A stretch of DNA of 64,000 nt from Taenia hydatigena (taxonomy: Eukaryota; Platyhelminthes; Cestoda; Cyclophyllidea; Taeniidae), in NCBI GenBank assembly GCA_036345935.2, contig JADWOT020001221.1:94472-158471 (forward strand), in the 5' to 3' direction. Made by a program: the position numbers and the translations under genes. Shown in pieces: positions 51,847 to 63,655 of this stretch; the first letter of the stretch is position 1; the number at the start of each line of letters is the position of its first letter. Under the pieces are notes generated by a model. It was not told the DNA's origin and did not search any database. It saw nothing but the letters and a program-made list of their open reading frames with translations.

Positions 51847-52599
51847 TAGTTGGGCAAAAGTTGTTTTGAGTAAGGTAGAGAGTTATGATTCGGCAACATC
51901 TTAAAAGTGCACTTGCATTGTTTGGAGACTGACCATCACCGTGTGAAGAATGTGACTGCCACCATGACTTTGTTAGCCTGTTTTCTGAGATTTTTATGGA
52001 TGCTATGGTGTAGGCTGTGGAGAAAAAAGAGGCATTATATATTGACAAATCTCCCACTTGTCTAAGGCAATATTTTTTCTCTCATCCTTATACATGACTA
52101 ACAGAATATGAAACGGTGTTGAATTGTACCAAAGCAAAATTTGTGATATCGAGGGCACCACTAAGAAGATGCTAGATGTGAGAATGATGTACAAGACATC
52201 ACACTGCTAATTCTTTTCTGCTGGCTATACTAGTTTTTTGGACAACATTAAACTTTGCCCATATTTTATGCATCCTTTGCGCAATCCCCCGTCATGGTAA
52301 TGCAGATGAGGTGAAGCATGTGTCGCCTACGCTGGCATTTATTAAAATGCCTTTGAAGCCTTTGTTGTGATCAATAGCGCCCACAATTCACCTCTTCTCT
52401 CCCACCAAATGTTTAAAACTCTTCCATTTCCCAAGGGAAACACTAACCTCAAACCCTTTTGCGCTTGACGTTGAGAGCACCACCATCGACTTATTTTCAT
52501 GCCTATAATCGGCTCATTGTTCTTTGTTTTGAATTGACGATGCTAGGAATGAAGTCAAGATGAAACGAATTAACTGTTTTACAAGTAAAATATGCGCGT

Positions 52600-52985
52600 T
52601 CGTTGCAAAAAGTGAGCTTTTCGAACGCTTAGTGAAAGGTTACATCAGGGCCAGACTGGTCTACAGCACACGGGGCAATGCCACACGAAAGAATAATGTG
52701 GTGATTTAGGCCTAATAAACTAGTCAGTGGTGGTGTCTTCAAAGTCGAGCACAGAAGGGCTCGAAGTGAGTGAATGTTGCAGTGAGCAGAGAAATAGTAA
52801 AACATTTTGCGATGGGGAGGAGATGGAGCGTGGGTGGCGCTGACCAAATAAAGTGATTGTTTCATTTCAATGAACGCCAGCGTTTTCGTAGAGGCGACAT
52901 TTCCATTGGTGTTGCTAAAAGTAAAGAAAAAGTATTCTGCTTAAAAATTGAAGGAGAGTGGGCGAAACAGTCTTTTTAGCTAATG
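52600..52985 (+). repeat. Far-upstream flank of the minus antigen locus, duplicated at 60.9 kb
   Basis: Direct match to about 60,935-61,320. Landmarks include CTGAAAGG/GTGAAAGG, GAGTGA, GATGGGG/GATGGCG and TCGTTTCGTGAATGCC against TCATTTCAATGAACGCC. No open frame is conserved. Confidence 0.5.
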
Positions 52986-53276
52986 AGTTTGACGTATGTG
53001 ATTTCAGACTGGCATCTAGCTGCTCGCAAAGCAATTGCTAATGATAAAGGCGCATTGTCTACGCAGATGCCCCCTCGTCGCACTTTCGCAGTCAAAACAT
53101 AAATTAGCAAGATAATCGGTCATTAACACTTTAATATTTCACTGCAATCGTCTGCTCTGCAGGAGTCCGCCCCTCCACAGACCAAAGTGTGGACAAATTG
53201 AGTATGGCGATTTGTCATAACCACGTTATTGATGCGCAATATTTCCAACCATGTCGTGACAAAGGTTAACGTCATT

Positions 53277-55296
53277 CACGCGTCAGACTCGAAGTGTTTA
53301 ATCCCTGGAAAAGAGCAGGTTACGAAATTAGACAAGCTTTAATATTTGACCTACTTTGAAATCTCAAAATCACTGTTTAAATTTGTGCTTTCTTCCCTGC
53401 ATCTTCCATTTCTTCCAAGGGGAAGAAACCGAAAGCGGAAGGCAAGAAATGTGCAACTGACTATTCTTTCACCGCGATAAGACCAAGATTGCTATCTTTA
53501 CATCGACTGCTTCATGACAGTATTTGTAAATTTTTGTTGCAAAAGGGAGCTATCGACATTAGATGCTGCCCTCCAATTGCTAAATTCTACAGCTACAACA
53601 CGCGATCCTGCGTAGCATCAAACCCCACTTTTCAACAAACCTAAGATCGCTATCTACTCTATCCTTTTGGCAACTAGAAAAGGATGTCGGATCGTGGGGT
53701 CAGCGAATTAGACTGTAGAGCGTTCTGTAAATAATGAAAACTTGTTAAAGAATAACGAAGGCAAAATTAGTCAACAACCACTCGTGCAGCGCCGTCCGTA
53801 GTTCCCTCTCGACTCACAGTGAGAATTACCAACGATTACAAGCGTAGACAGTTTGATAATTGGAAGGGCCTTCCTGTCATTCTCACAGCCAAGAGAGGTG
53901 TAGGATTCCCATAGACTCAAGGAGAAGAAACAATCACTGCATTGTCTTCCATTCTTGAGAAAGCCGATCAGATCCACTCGCGTCTATTTCTCTATCCTGT
54001 TCCCCTTTGAACGAGAACTCCCCTACAATCTGCGGGAATAAGACATGATCTGCTTATATTGTAACCGCTTTGCTCCCAAAATTCATTCCATTCCACCCAT
54101 TAACATTTATCATAAGGTAGATACTATGTTAGAACAACTAAGTATCATGAATTATAGATCGAGTTAATTTTAACCCATCTGCAAGTAAAACCTTGGCAAT
54201 CTATCGTCGGGTAGACAATTTATCAGCAACGCGGCTCGCGTCCAAATTGTTCTCGCAGGCAAACAGACCAAACTAAATGCATTCAACTGTGGGCAAAGGA
54301 TTGATATTTCTGTGAAAAAATTAAGGCCAAGCGTAAGATTAAACTAGATGAGGTGTCCATTTTGCTGCATAACGAATGCGGCTGCAGCTATGTTCTCATC
54401 AGTAGTAGTAAGAAGTCGGGCACCGTCACGCCGTACAGTTCCAACCTAGCAAATTAGGAGACTTAAGAGCCCGTAAGAAGGATGTAATCCTTATTTAGTC
54501 TATTTGGCAGGACAGCTGGTGGAGTTACTGTAGGTGGAATAAGAGGTATCTTTGTCTGCTCATTTCTTAGGAAAAAAATCCATCCTCAAGTTTGCATCAA
54601 CTGCTAATGTAATCCATTTGGTTTCCTTACAAACAAAGTATCTTGCTGATAAGTGCTTTAACTAAGTAGGAAGTGAAGGCGCTTAAAATCTTGCTTCAGT
54701 AGCGCAGCACTTTTTCTAAGGTTACATATGTCCTTTGAATAAAGTATTAGACAATTTTAGAGGAACGCACTTAAGTTAGGAAGCTTTTCTTGCACTCTTG
54801 GGAAAACACTATATCTACTCAAGTTTATCCCACTTCTACCTGCGTCGTCAATTTCGATAAGGATGATCCAAAGTACCGAGTGATCTCTAAAGTCGCACCA
54901 ATTCACAGCAGCATGGCGAATCATGCACAACCGAAAAGCAGAACACCTGGAAGAATGCTAGCCTGCACCCAAAATCATGCCACCTAACATCGGTGCATCT
55001 CACGCAGAATATTGACGAATCAAACCATCAAGTATGTTACCGCCTGTTCTCCGAGCGACACCGGCGCTGCTCTCTTTGGTCTTTATCCCTCTCCTCGTGG
55101 ACCACCAATTATGGTCCTCGAAGCCTCTCGTGTGTAAAGAGGTATTTGATTGCAGGGTGGTTGGTGCATCTCGGCCAGTCAAGCGTGTCCGCAGATTCGG
55201 CCTAATTGTAGACTGTGCTTAGGATGGGAAGTGAAATTGATATCCCTAAATGACGATATCTCGTGTGCTGCTTGGTGATGGTGGGGAAGTAGCCCA
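53277..55296 (+). repeat. Duplicated block B (about 2.0 kb)
   Basis: Second copy of block A (46,567-48,652), in the same orientation and diverged along its whole length with small indels. The right end is the best preserved, including the frame PLVCKEVFDCRVVGASRPV at 55,127-55,183. The two copies bracket the minus-strand antigen pseudogene. Confidence 0.7.
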
Positions 55297-55299
55297 AAA

Positions 55300-56360
55300 G
55301 CTCAGTTTGACGGAACTATGAGTCCCTCTGTTATGCTGCCCTCATCTATTCAATCATCAATCCACATATCCATCCGCAAAGGTTCTATTCTTGAGATGGA
55401 GACGTTGGGGAAACGGTGCTTACTTACGCGCTTTGCATTGTTACGATGAAAAAATGACAGTTCCATAACTCAAGTGGAGAAGTAAGAATGTGCCAGCGTG
55501 ATGTGGAATATCGTTCTCCTTATTAACAAGTTGTCGCGAAATGACAACCCGATACAGATGAATGGTGCAATGGCTTAACTGCTTCGTTTATGTTGTCATG
55601 CTACGGTGTCGCTTTAAATTGGGGCACATTTCTATTTCTTTTCACTGAAAACATGATTTCTGCATGCGGCTTCCCTGCACTCATTAAAAATTGGCGTTTT
55701 TGACTCAGCTGGTGCTCTTTATCATCATAGAAGAGGCCTTGACAGAATCTGGTGACTTTGCTCAAATACGTTTCTGAACGTTTGGAAGTGAGCACCAAGT
55801 TAACGCAATTCTCTTTGCAGCGCTTTCTTTTCGCCGACGGAGGGAGATAGGCAGCCAAGTGTATATAGCTAGTCGAATTTCGATATGAGTGTCCACTTTT
55901 AGTGGGCGGACAATCATTCCATGCGTCAGATGGCACACATTTAATTAGAAATAAACATTTGGCCTACTTTTGAGTGCTGGATGACTAAACAAACATGAAT
56001 TTTACTGGTTTAAGGAAGACTGCCTTTCCACTAGGAAAATGAGGTTGTCAAGTGAAATTTCTCAGGAATATGACATGTCTAACTTGCGGCCTTCCCTATG
56101 AAGCGCTTCTGCGAGAGTACTTGCTAAGTTAGAGACGCAAACATTAAATGAGTGCGGAATCCGCATGCAGAAATTAATTTCCTGATGAAAATAAATAAGC
56201 GCTTTGTGGATGGGTAATTTGATGGATAAGGGCAGCAAGAGAGGGATTTGCATAGTCCCTCCTAACCGAATTTTGGCATGTTCTCTCAGCTATACTAAAT
56301 AGTACAGGGAGATTCCTCTTCTGAGGCGATCATTTATTCTCGAGCGGCACAAGTTCGACG
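55300..56360. other. Intergenic, no gene seen
   Basis: A 111-codon minus frame (55,601-55,936) has no recognised domain. Nothing else was identified. Confidence 0.4.
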
Positions 56361-56367
56361 CATTTTG

Positions 56368-56485
56368 CCCTTTACTCCCCAATCGCAGCCTACAAATAGG
56401 CCCAATCTGCGGATACACTGGACTACCCGGGATGCACCAACCACGTTTGCAGTCAAGCACCTCTTCGCAAAAGAAAGGTTTCAAG
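56368..56485 (-). repeat. Inverted fragment of block A/B
   Basis: On the minus strand this matches the right end of blocks A and B, with the counterpart CKRGWCIPGSPVYPQIG for the CRVVGASRPVKRVRRFG region of block B but in shifted frames. It shows that the block has also been copied in inverted orientation. Confidence 0.55.
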
Positions 56486-56499
56486 ACTTGTAATTGGTT

Positions 56500-58470
56500 G
56501 TCTGCGAGGAGTGGGAGAATTAACGACGCTTAAGAAAACGAAGTATTGTTTTGGGGTGGAAGGAGGTTTGAGAACGATGACCTAAGGAGGCAAAATTGTT
56601 CTGCTCAAAGGAAAGGCGGTGGCATATATGATGGTCTTATTTGTTGGTGTTTTTGTGGAATGCATCTATGATAAGTGGTCTGATCCAAAGTGTAGATCAG
56701 TATCCTGCTAGCTATTCCACATGTTGGTAGTGCATATTCTGTTATGTTTCTGTGACTTATTACAACTTCAGTGATCTCCCAGTACTTTAGACTAGGTTTA
56801 AATCAAATGACGGCAAAGCCAAAAATGTACTCATTAAACTAAGTACTATGTGTAAGATTTGTGATTTGTAAAGAATGTAAATCAGCCTACACCAGCTAGT
56901 GCTGCAAGCTCGAGGACGGATTTTCTGTAAGAAATGCTCAGACAAAAACGCCTTTTACTCAATCAGCTGCCCTGTCAAGCAAACCGCATGAGGATTAATT
57001 ATCGTTCTCAGAGGCGTTTAAAGCCCCTAATCTGCTAGGTCGACACGACGCGGCGTGACAGTGGCCGACGTCGCGACAACGCCCTTAATCTAACTGGTGC
57101 AGTAATTATCGCTACTAATGAGAGCATAAGAGTAGTCGCTTTTCTTATGCAGCAGAACGAACACCACATCTGTGTCAACCTAACGTTTAGTCTCCACTTT
57201 CATAATATATCAATCTTTTGCAGCTTTACGACTTGGATGTCTTCACAATGGAATGCAGTCACTTTGGTCTGTTTAATTGAAAGAATTTCGATTCCCATAT
57301 TGTTACCTGCGCACGGGTTAAACTTCACTCAAACGTCTGATTAGCAGATTCCTTTAGCTTCATTTAATCGTTCAAGTTTTGCAACATCTTACATACCTTA
57401 AGATAAACGAGTATGGAGCATTTATTCGTGGTTTAATAAAACAGTCCGGAAAGGCGTTCTATTCTTCGCGGTGAACTGGGGTAAAGTTGTTAAATTTAAA
57501 ATAAACAACTGTGTTGTTAGCCTCTTAATATTTCAATAGTTAGACTGATGCCGCCTTGCTATCCATACTACTTTTCTCTCGTGTTCGCCAGGCATGTAAT
57601 TTGCGGCAGTTTAGTAAATTAAGGAACGAGGAGATAGGGTCCAACACACTACTATTATTATTTTGCTCCGTGACTCACAATTAACAAAGATTGATTTGCA
57701 TTTCAAGTAATGTTAAGGGCGTAGTCAGCATATTCATCTATTCTCATCGTTCATCTTCATCTCGGTATGACACGCTCTTCATTGCTGCGTAAGTACGATT
57801 CCCACTACCCTATTGCTATTAGGAATGCTGGTAAGATGAAAACATGATGTGGAGTGATGTGAGGAGTATAGTAGGCACCAGTTATGCAACTATCATCTCA
57901 AAATCACTAGTCGAATGGTGTCAGTGACGAACTGGTTGATTGCTCAATTTTGCTCTTCCTTTCTCGGATTTCTTTAGCCTTTTGAAACTGAATTTAAGGC
58001 ACTTTCAGGGCACTCATCAGCAGCTCACTCCATATTCTAATGTTGTAACTAAAAGATAACATCGAATGCATTGCGCCGGATAAAATGTGCAAATAGCAGT
58101 TTTTAAGGCAGCCGATCTTTATCCTACTACAGCATGTTTGTTCTCCACTTTGGAAAGGTTCGTTTTAATTTATTCATTTATTTGCCTTCTTATGACCTTA
58201 GCCTCGTTTTGATGTAAGCCTCATGCAATCCTCTTCAGACAGGGCTCTAAATGCTACTTGTTGGCACATTATCTTGCCAAGTGATTTGGAACGCAGCGTC
58301 CAATTCGCAGTCATTACCGTTATAACGGTCATCACCACTGAGCTCGGATGTGGAGACTTAACCGAAGCTGACACATTAGAGAGGGCAAAGCTAGGGAGGA
58401 AGGCATTTGTCACGACGTCATTGGAAGGAACACAAGACATTGCGGTGGTCAAACAAACCACGTAGCCTCA
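56500..58470. other. Intergenic, no gene seen
   Basis: Frames at 58,198-58,465 are open on both strands and show no domain. No RNA gene or tandem repeat was recognised. Confidence 0.4.
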
Positions 58471-58524
58471 CATGGCAGACGGTCGTGTAGAACATGAAGA
58501 GGATGGTAAGTAACCTCCCAGACA

Positions 58525-58900
58525 ATTAATGCTTCGACTACAATAATGCGGTGAAGAGACATTGGGATGGACAAGGTGACTCCATCACATCCCATTGCCA
58601 GTGTCGATGTCAGTGTTTAACGGTCCGATTCATCTACTCTTCAATAGTATTTAATGTAAAAACAATTTATGCTAACAGAACCAATGTGAACATTGTAGAA
58701 TTGAAAACGTCTCTGTCAAGATGCAACACATTTCGAGCCAGCAGAAACGCCGCACTGCTCTTTCCCTACTCCTGGCAGCACTAGTCTCGTAGACTACATT
58801 TCACTTAGGCCGCTACTTTGCGCATGCATTTTACAATCCGTCCACAATGGCAATCCAGACAAGGTCAAGCCAGTGTAGTCAAGCTGGCGCCAATTAAAGC
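58525..58900 (+). repeat. Duplicated flank block, copy 2
   Basis: Direct counterpart of 49,205-49,520, with CTGTCAAGATGCAACA and GACAAGGTCAAGCC conserved. Just upstream, an ATG at 58,477 opens MADGRVEHEEDG followed by a perfect GTAAGT, which could be a first exon, but no in-phase second exon was found. Confidence 0.5.
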
Positions 58901-59031
58901 CAGACAAGGGCTGCATCCAATCAATGCGATGGTGGTTGAGGTGTTTTCAGAAGCATGCGCTAACGGTGGTATAAGCACAAAAAATGGCACCAAAATTGCC
59001 AGTAAAAAGTAAAACTGGGGTAAGTTCTGAG

Positions 59032-59376
59032 TAAAATGCAACGAGTTGGTATGTGTGGATGGTGGTTCCAGAGCAGCAATGGTTACAGGGATGTAGATCA
59101 ACACCGTGCCCTCTTCTACCAGCAGTTTGTATGGCAAGCAGGATATTTATCTGCATGCACCGCCTTTCCTTTCTCCAAATCCCTCACAGTAGCAATTTCG
59201 ATGTGGTAGTTTTCGCAGAGATTTCGTATCCCATTGTCCTCTGATTTAAACACTGTTTAATCTACCCACGCGGCACAACAGCATATCGTAGATCTGTAAG
59301 TGACTGCGGCAATTAACCTGAGTGTGAGTGCATTGACAGGAGAGTGTGTGCTGACATGATCACTCACTTTGTAGAA
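59032..59376 (+). repeat. Left arm of a near-identical inverted repeat
   Basis: The 345 bases match the reverse complement of 63,656-64,000 with 3 mismatches (A/G at two positions, C/T at one). Similarity then decays over about 35 bases and ends near 59,412. The arm may extend further left, but its partner is cut off by the window edge. The arms contain frames open on one strand; their agreement reflects recency, not coding. Confidence 0.9.
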
Positions 59377-59414
59377 GTAAGTAGTAAAAGCACTTGGAAT
59401 TTCAGTTTTCTCCA

Positions 59415-60410
59415 TGGTGCAAGTGCATTTGAAGTGGAAGCTCGATCTCAGTACAAATAAACACACTTACAAGCGCACAGGCTTTCGTGTCAATGTTATT
59501 GATATTGCACGAACCACTGTGGTAAGGAAGCAGTGTTCTCATTATTCATAGCAACTCTTCTTATTAATGTGCTGGCAGCCTCACCTCTCCATATGTCGCC
59601 AATCTACACCTCCTATGCAGATGTTAAACTTGAAATTAGCTAATGGAATTGCTCCTGATGTGACCAATTTTGCTCGGTTCGCCTGCCCTCGTCAAATGAT
59701 CTTCTTCATTATGTCATCTGTGGAGGGATAGGAGGATCTCACGTAGACTACGCTGCTTTAGTATTCTCATTGCTCCTAACGCGTTCACATGATAATGTAG
59801 TTCTTTCATAACTAAGAGCACTTAAACACCTCAACCCCACGTGGTGTTATATTCGTGAGAAAATAATGTCGCAGTGATGATCTCCAAATCGCAGAAGGGT
59901 TTGAATAAGTCACAAAATATGCACCAAAATTAATTCGCGTAATCCATCTCAAACTCCTAAAAAATGGTGCAATGGAAGATGTAAGGACATAGGATCCGCC
60001 ATTTGCATATTTTATCCGCAGCATTGTATTGGATGGAAAGCATGATTTTGAATTAAATGCATGGACTAATCTTCCAATAGGTGCCCTAAAATCCAGTTGT
60101 AAATTGAATATTGAGCACTCGACCAATCCTTCAAGGACACACGTTTGGCTAGTGATTTGACGAGTGATAATTGCATAAATGCTGACTGCCTGAGCCCTCC
60201 TGAAGTCGCCTAACTTGGTCTCATTTTACCAGCTTTACTAATGCTACTGCAGTAGTGTAGACCACACTTCTACAGGATTGGAGAGTGTGGATATTAGATG
60301 TTTGTTGCTCACAAGAGCTGGGTAATGGGGCAAGTAAGTAGGTATTAGTTCAACTTGTGGAGAATTATGAGGCTGACAGCATATCCACACATTTCAATTC
60401 AAACAATTGC
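59415..60410. other. Intergenic, no gene seen
   Basis: Lies inside the inverted repeat. A minus frame at 59,812-60,126 has no recognised domain. Confidence 0.4.
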
Positions 60411-61320
60411 ACCCAACTTCACCACAATGGAGCCAATGCCTTCCCAGTCTGTTCCATTCAAGCACAAGTAAGTGTTTTGAATTAGTGTTTTGTCATTGAG
60501 CGGTAAAATTAATATTAATGAAGCAAGAATGAATAGTGAGTGGGACAAATCCGACACCACGGCTGTCTGGGAGGCAGGAAGAGGTGTTGAAATAAGTCGA
60601 GTTGTGACTCGATCGTTTACATACTTCTGCTCAGCTGAGACAGATGATCGAGGTCTGCTTCCTTCCACCAACAAGTAATTTTTCCGACAAAGACGAAGTA
60701 AATGGAGTATTATTATTGTTGAGGGTGCAGAAGAGAAGAGACAGAACAACAACTTTGTCATGAAGGAACGATGCACGCGACTGTAGTGAAATTCACTTAA
60801 ATTATCAGCATGACCATCGTTATGCTTGACTTCACTCCTGCATGAAGACGGTGATCTCATGCGCAAAATGAGAGCAGGTCAAGCTGAACCACATGAACCG
60901 TTTTTACGGGTGATTAGACATGACCCCGTATGCGTAAACATGTACTTTTCCAACGTTTACTGAAAGGTTTTATCCTATTCACATTAGTGCAAAACACAAA
61001 AGGCAACCGAACAGGGAAAGGCTTGTTGAACACGAAAGGGATCCAATGTGAGTGAGTGTAGGGAGTGGAGGAGGAGCTAAAAAAACACCAGACGATGGCG
61101 ACTGGATGGGGTGTGAGTGGCGTTGATCGCGCCGCACGTTATGGTCTCGTTTCGTGAATGCCAACGTGGCTACACCAACTTCACCTTTTTTTCTGGATCA
61201 CCGTGGCAGACGAATTGCGCAAAGCATGTGTAAAACATAGTCTGTGTGCAATGTAGTCCACTAGACTTGTGTTGTCTAAAAAGACAAAGGTAATTGTGGT
61301 GGTTTTAACTGACTTTCCAC
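60411..61320 (-). repeat. Third, gene-less copy of antigen-locus flanks
   Basis: The part at 60,411-60,545 matches 50,500-50,640, the 3' flank of the minus antigen locus, and 60,935-61,320 matches 52,600-52,985, its far 5' flank. Both matches are direct, so together they form a minus-oriented copy of the locus. No signal, FnIII or tail exon was found between them; the sequence that should hold the gene is missing. The overlapping 155-codon minus frame (60,399-60,866) has no antigen features. Confidence 0.45.
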
Positions 61321-61840
61321 CTGTTGCATCGTGACGGTGGTGTTTTAGATGCCACAGCATTTCTAATGGTGCAGTTCAACACTGCTTTCTCTTATGTTAG
61401 CGATGCGAAAGAAGAGATGACGACCTCGCCAGACAGGTGGGATATTTGTCCGTGTACCCAGTTCACGCCTTCTTCTCACATCCACAGTCGGGCAGTGCCG
61501 ATGTGTTAATTTGAATAGTGTCTTGGCCTTCCTCATCATCATGAACTGGAGTGGATTCACCCTAACCAAACCAAGCATTGGCGAGGGAGTATACATTTGC
61601 CTACGGGGTCGGAACTATATCTTCTTACGCACCAAACGACGATTTCTATGGTGACCTACACCACAACCACATGCTTTGCTCGCGCTGAAATAGAAAGCTT
61701 CAGAGATGGTGGTAACGAGGCCATGATTGTAGTCGCATCCTACAATCGATGGTGGCGAATTCACGAAGAGTGCAAAATATTTCTGAGATGTTGTGGATTC
61801 ACAAATGCTTCCCATGTTCACAATAGATTTCGTCCAATCA

Positions 61841-61870
61841 ACTCGAAGGACAATGCGTGACGTGAGTGTT
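61841..61870 (+). promoter_or_regulatory. Identical 30-bp upstream block with TGACGTGA
   Basis: Counterpart of 51,817-51,846. TGACGTGA occupies 61,858-61,865, about 220 bases before the antigen ATG. Confidence 0.4.
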
Positions 61871-62036
61871 CACTGCATAATTTTCTCCAATTAAGTTGGT
61901 GTCAACCTCAATGATAAGAAGCGTGAAGGTTAGACGTGGGAGGGCTCATGTAATGCCAAAGACCTCATGGCGTAGGGTTCGCCTAGAAGGTCAAAGCGGG
62001 GAGAGCTTATAGGCTGATATGCGTGTGCAGCAGCCT

Positions 62037-62042
62037 TATAAA
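62037..62042 (+). promoter_or_regulatory. TATA box of the plus-strand antigen locus
   Basis: TATAAA lies about 45 bases before the ATG at 62,084, matching the position in the sister copy. Confidence 0.5.
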
Positions 62043-62083
62043 TGCGCCATGAGTTGTGAGGGCAAATCATTGGTGATGCGAAG

Positions 62084-63028
62084 ATGGCGTTTCACTTGTG
62101 TCTCATTCTGTTCGCGACTTTCGTTTTGGCTGAGAATCGCAACGAAACAATGGGTAAGTTGTTAATTTGCATTTGGATCTTATCAGCGATAGTGTGGAAG
62201 CATTTGTTGAATAATAACATTTGCTTCAAAGCAGGTTATAAGCAATTGTATTCTAGTGCTTTCACTTACTTGAAGTCATCATGCTTTTAGGTCACCGATA
62301 AATGTGAGTAGTCATTTTGACCGTTTAACTCTTGTTCTACTTCGTCAAAGGGGAAAACTTGTTAGAGCATGCAGAGTAATTTCAATTTGTTTGGGGTCCT
62401 GTGACTCCTCACTCCATCGGCCTAACTTGGGACTTGGAAATAGTGGATGATGTGGATGATGGGGAAGTCGTACTAACGGCAAAGTTGGCTTCTGGCATTG
62501 GATCTGAAAAATCGGCAAATGCGTCCCTCGAGGCAGGAGAAGTAATTGTTGAAGGACTGACGGCCAACACATTATATACTATGACTGCGATCGTATTGTT
62601 TTATTCAGAAGAAGTTTTAAATATCATTAAAGAGATTAAAACAGAGGACACCGGTAAGCCAGTACATGTGATTATACTCTAAACGCCACATTAAAAGACA
62701 CTTCACTGACATTTATCAGGAGAGGCATCTGCTGCCATTATTGCACAGGAGCAATATTTAAGTTTACCACTGAGCGTCTATTCTTAGTGCTCATTTGCAA
62801 ACACTTCACCGTTGAGAGACGTGCAAGTTTTGCATGATATAATGACCAGAATGTCTTGTTTGCACAGGCCATAAGGAAGCAACAATCGTAACGCCAAGCG
62901 GAGGTGACAAAACGGCTAGCGAAATTGCCGCAACGACCAGCGAAATTGCTACAAAGACTAGCGGATCTAGTAAAATATTTGCAATCACTGGACTCCTCTT
63001 CACTTGCACGACGATAGTTCTTGCCTGA
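62084..63028 (+). pseudogene. EG95/45W-family oncosphere antigen with premature stop
   Basis: Exons are 62,084-62,153, 62,351-62,653 and 62,868-63,028, with GTAAGT and GTAAGC donors and AAAG and CACAG acceptors; every junction falls after the first base of a codon. Exon 1 encodes the family signal peptide (MAFHLCLILFATFVLA). Exon 2 is one FnIII domain with the strand-B tryptophan in PHSIGLTWDLE and the tyrosine corner LTANTLYTMTAIV. Exon 3 gives a Thr/Ser-rich stalk with a repeated TSEIA and a hydrophobic tail (SKIFAITGLLF to TTIVLA) for membrane or GPI anchoring. The family is expressed in the oncosphere and is secreted or surface-exposed. TAA at 62,377-62,379 interrupts codon 33 between EHAE and FQFVWGPV, and no later acceptor can skip it while keeping the domain. 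All other parts are intact, so the lesion is probably recent, or it may be an allele or a base error. Confidence 0.8.
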
Positions 63029-63039
63029 ACGCTCGTATG

Positions 63040-63650
63040 GTTCAATGCCAATTTCCCATGATTTGCGTTTTCCGACACCCCTTTCGGCCTTGCAGGTATC
63101 CATGGTGTCGGAAATGTCCCACTTCTAAGTCTTTTTCCCTTCATTAACACTTATTTATCCTCTCCTGATGGATAAGCTCTGAATGGCAAAGCCACGAATT
63201 TGCCACAATTATGTGTGGTTTGATGAAAGAGAGTGGGAGGGTGTTCGCTCCATTGGGGTGTAACGGACGCATATGTTGACAGCCTCATAAGTATCACAAG
63301 GTAGACTAACACCAGATTACTAACGTGGCTACGCAGCTCTCGCGTGCAACAGGCACACGTCTGTCTTAGCTAAGCAGAAGTATGTAAGCGATCGAATCAC
63401 AACTTGCCATCGGCTTCAAAACTGTAGAGGTGCATTCCAAGTTTGTGCGATAATGCTCGTGCTACTCCGGAGGGAAATTGACAAGTTCAAATGCTGTGCC
63501 TACTTAAAACACTTAATGCACTTTTATTCGTTACTTTGTTGAGGGCTGAAGGCGCCATCGACTTTGTATACTGGTAGAATGCACTAGAAGTGTGTGCAAT
63601 AATTAGCATGTAGGTCTGTGAGAAAACTAAAATTCCACATACTGTTACTA
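63040..63650. other. 3' flank of the plus antigen locus
   Basis: The first roughly 130 bases match the 3' flank of the minus locus (50,620-50,745 reversed), for example TGCCAATTTC and GGAAATNTCCC. No canonical AATAAA was seen close to the stop. The rest shows no gene. Confidence 0.5.
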
Positions 63651-63655
63651 CTAAT

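Noticed and set aside
58477..58511. ATG-led short exon with a perfect GTAAGT donor
   Set aside because: No in-phase second exon was found and the homologous block at 49.2 kb does not preserve it.
59053..59244. 63-codon frame repeated on the other strand at 63,788-63,979
   Set aside because: The agreement is fully explained by the nearly identical inverted arms, so it is not evidence of coding.
60399..60866. 155-codon minus frame, the second longest in the window
   Set aside because: It spans duplicated flank DNA whose other copy is not open, and shows no domain, signal or splice support.
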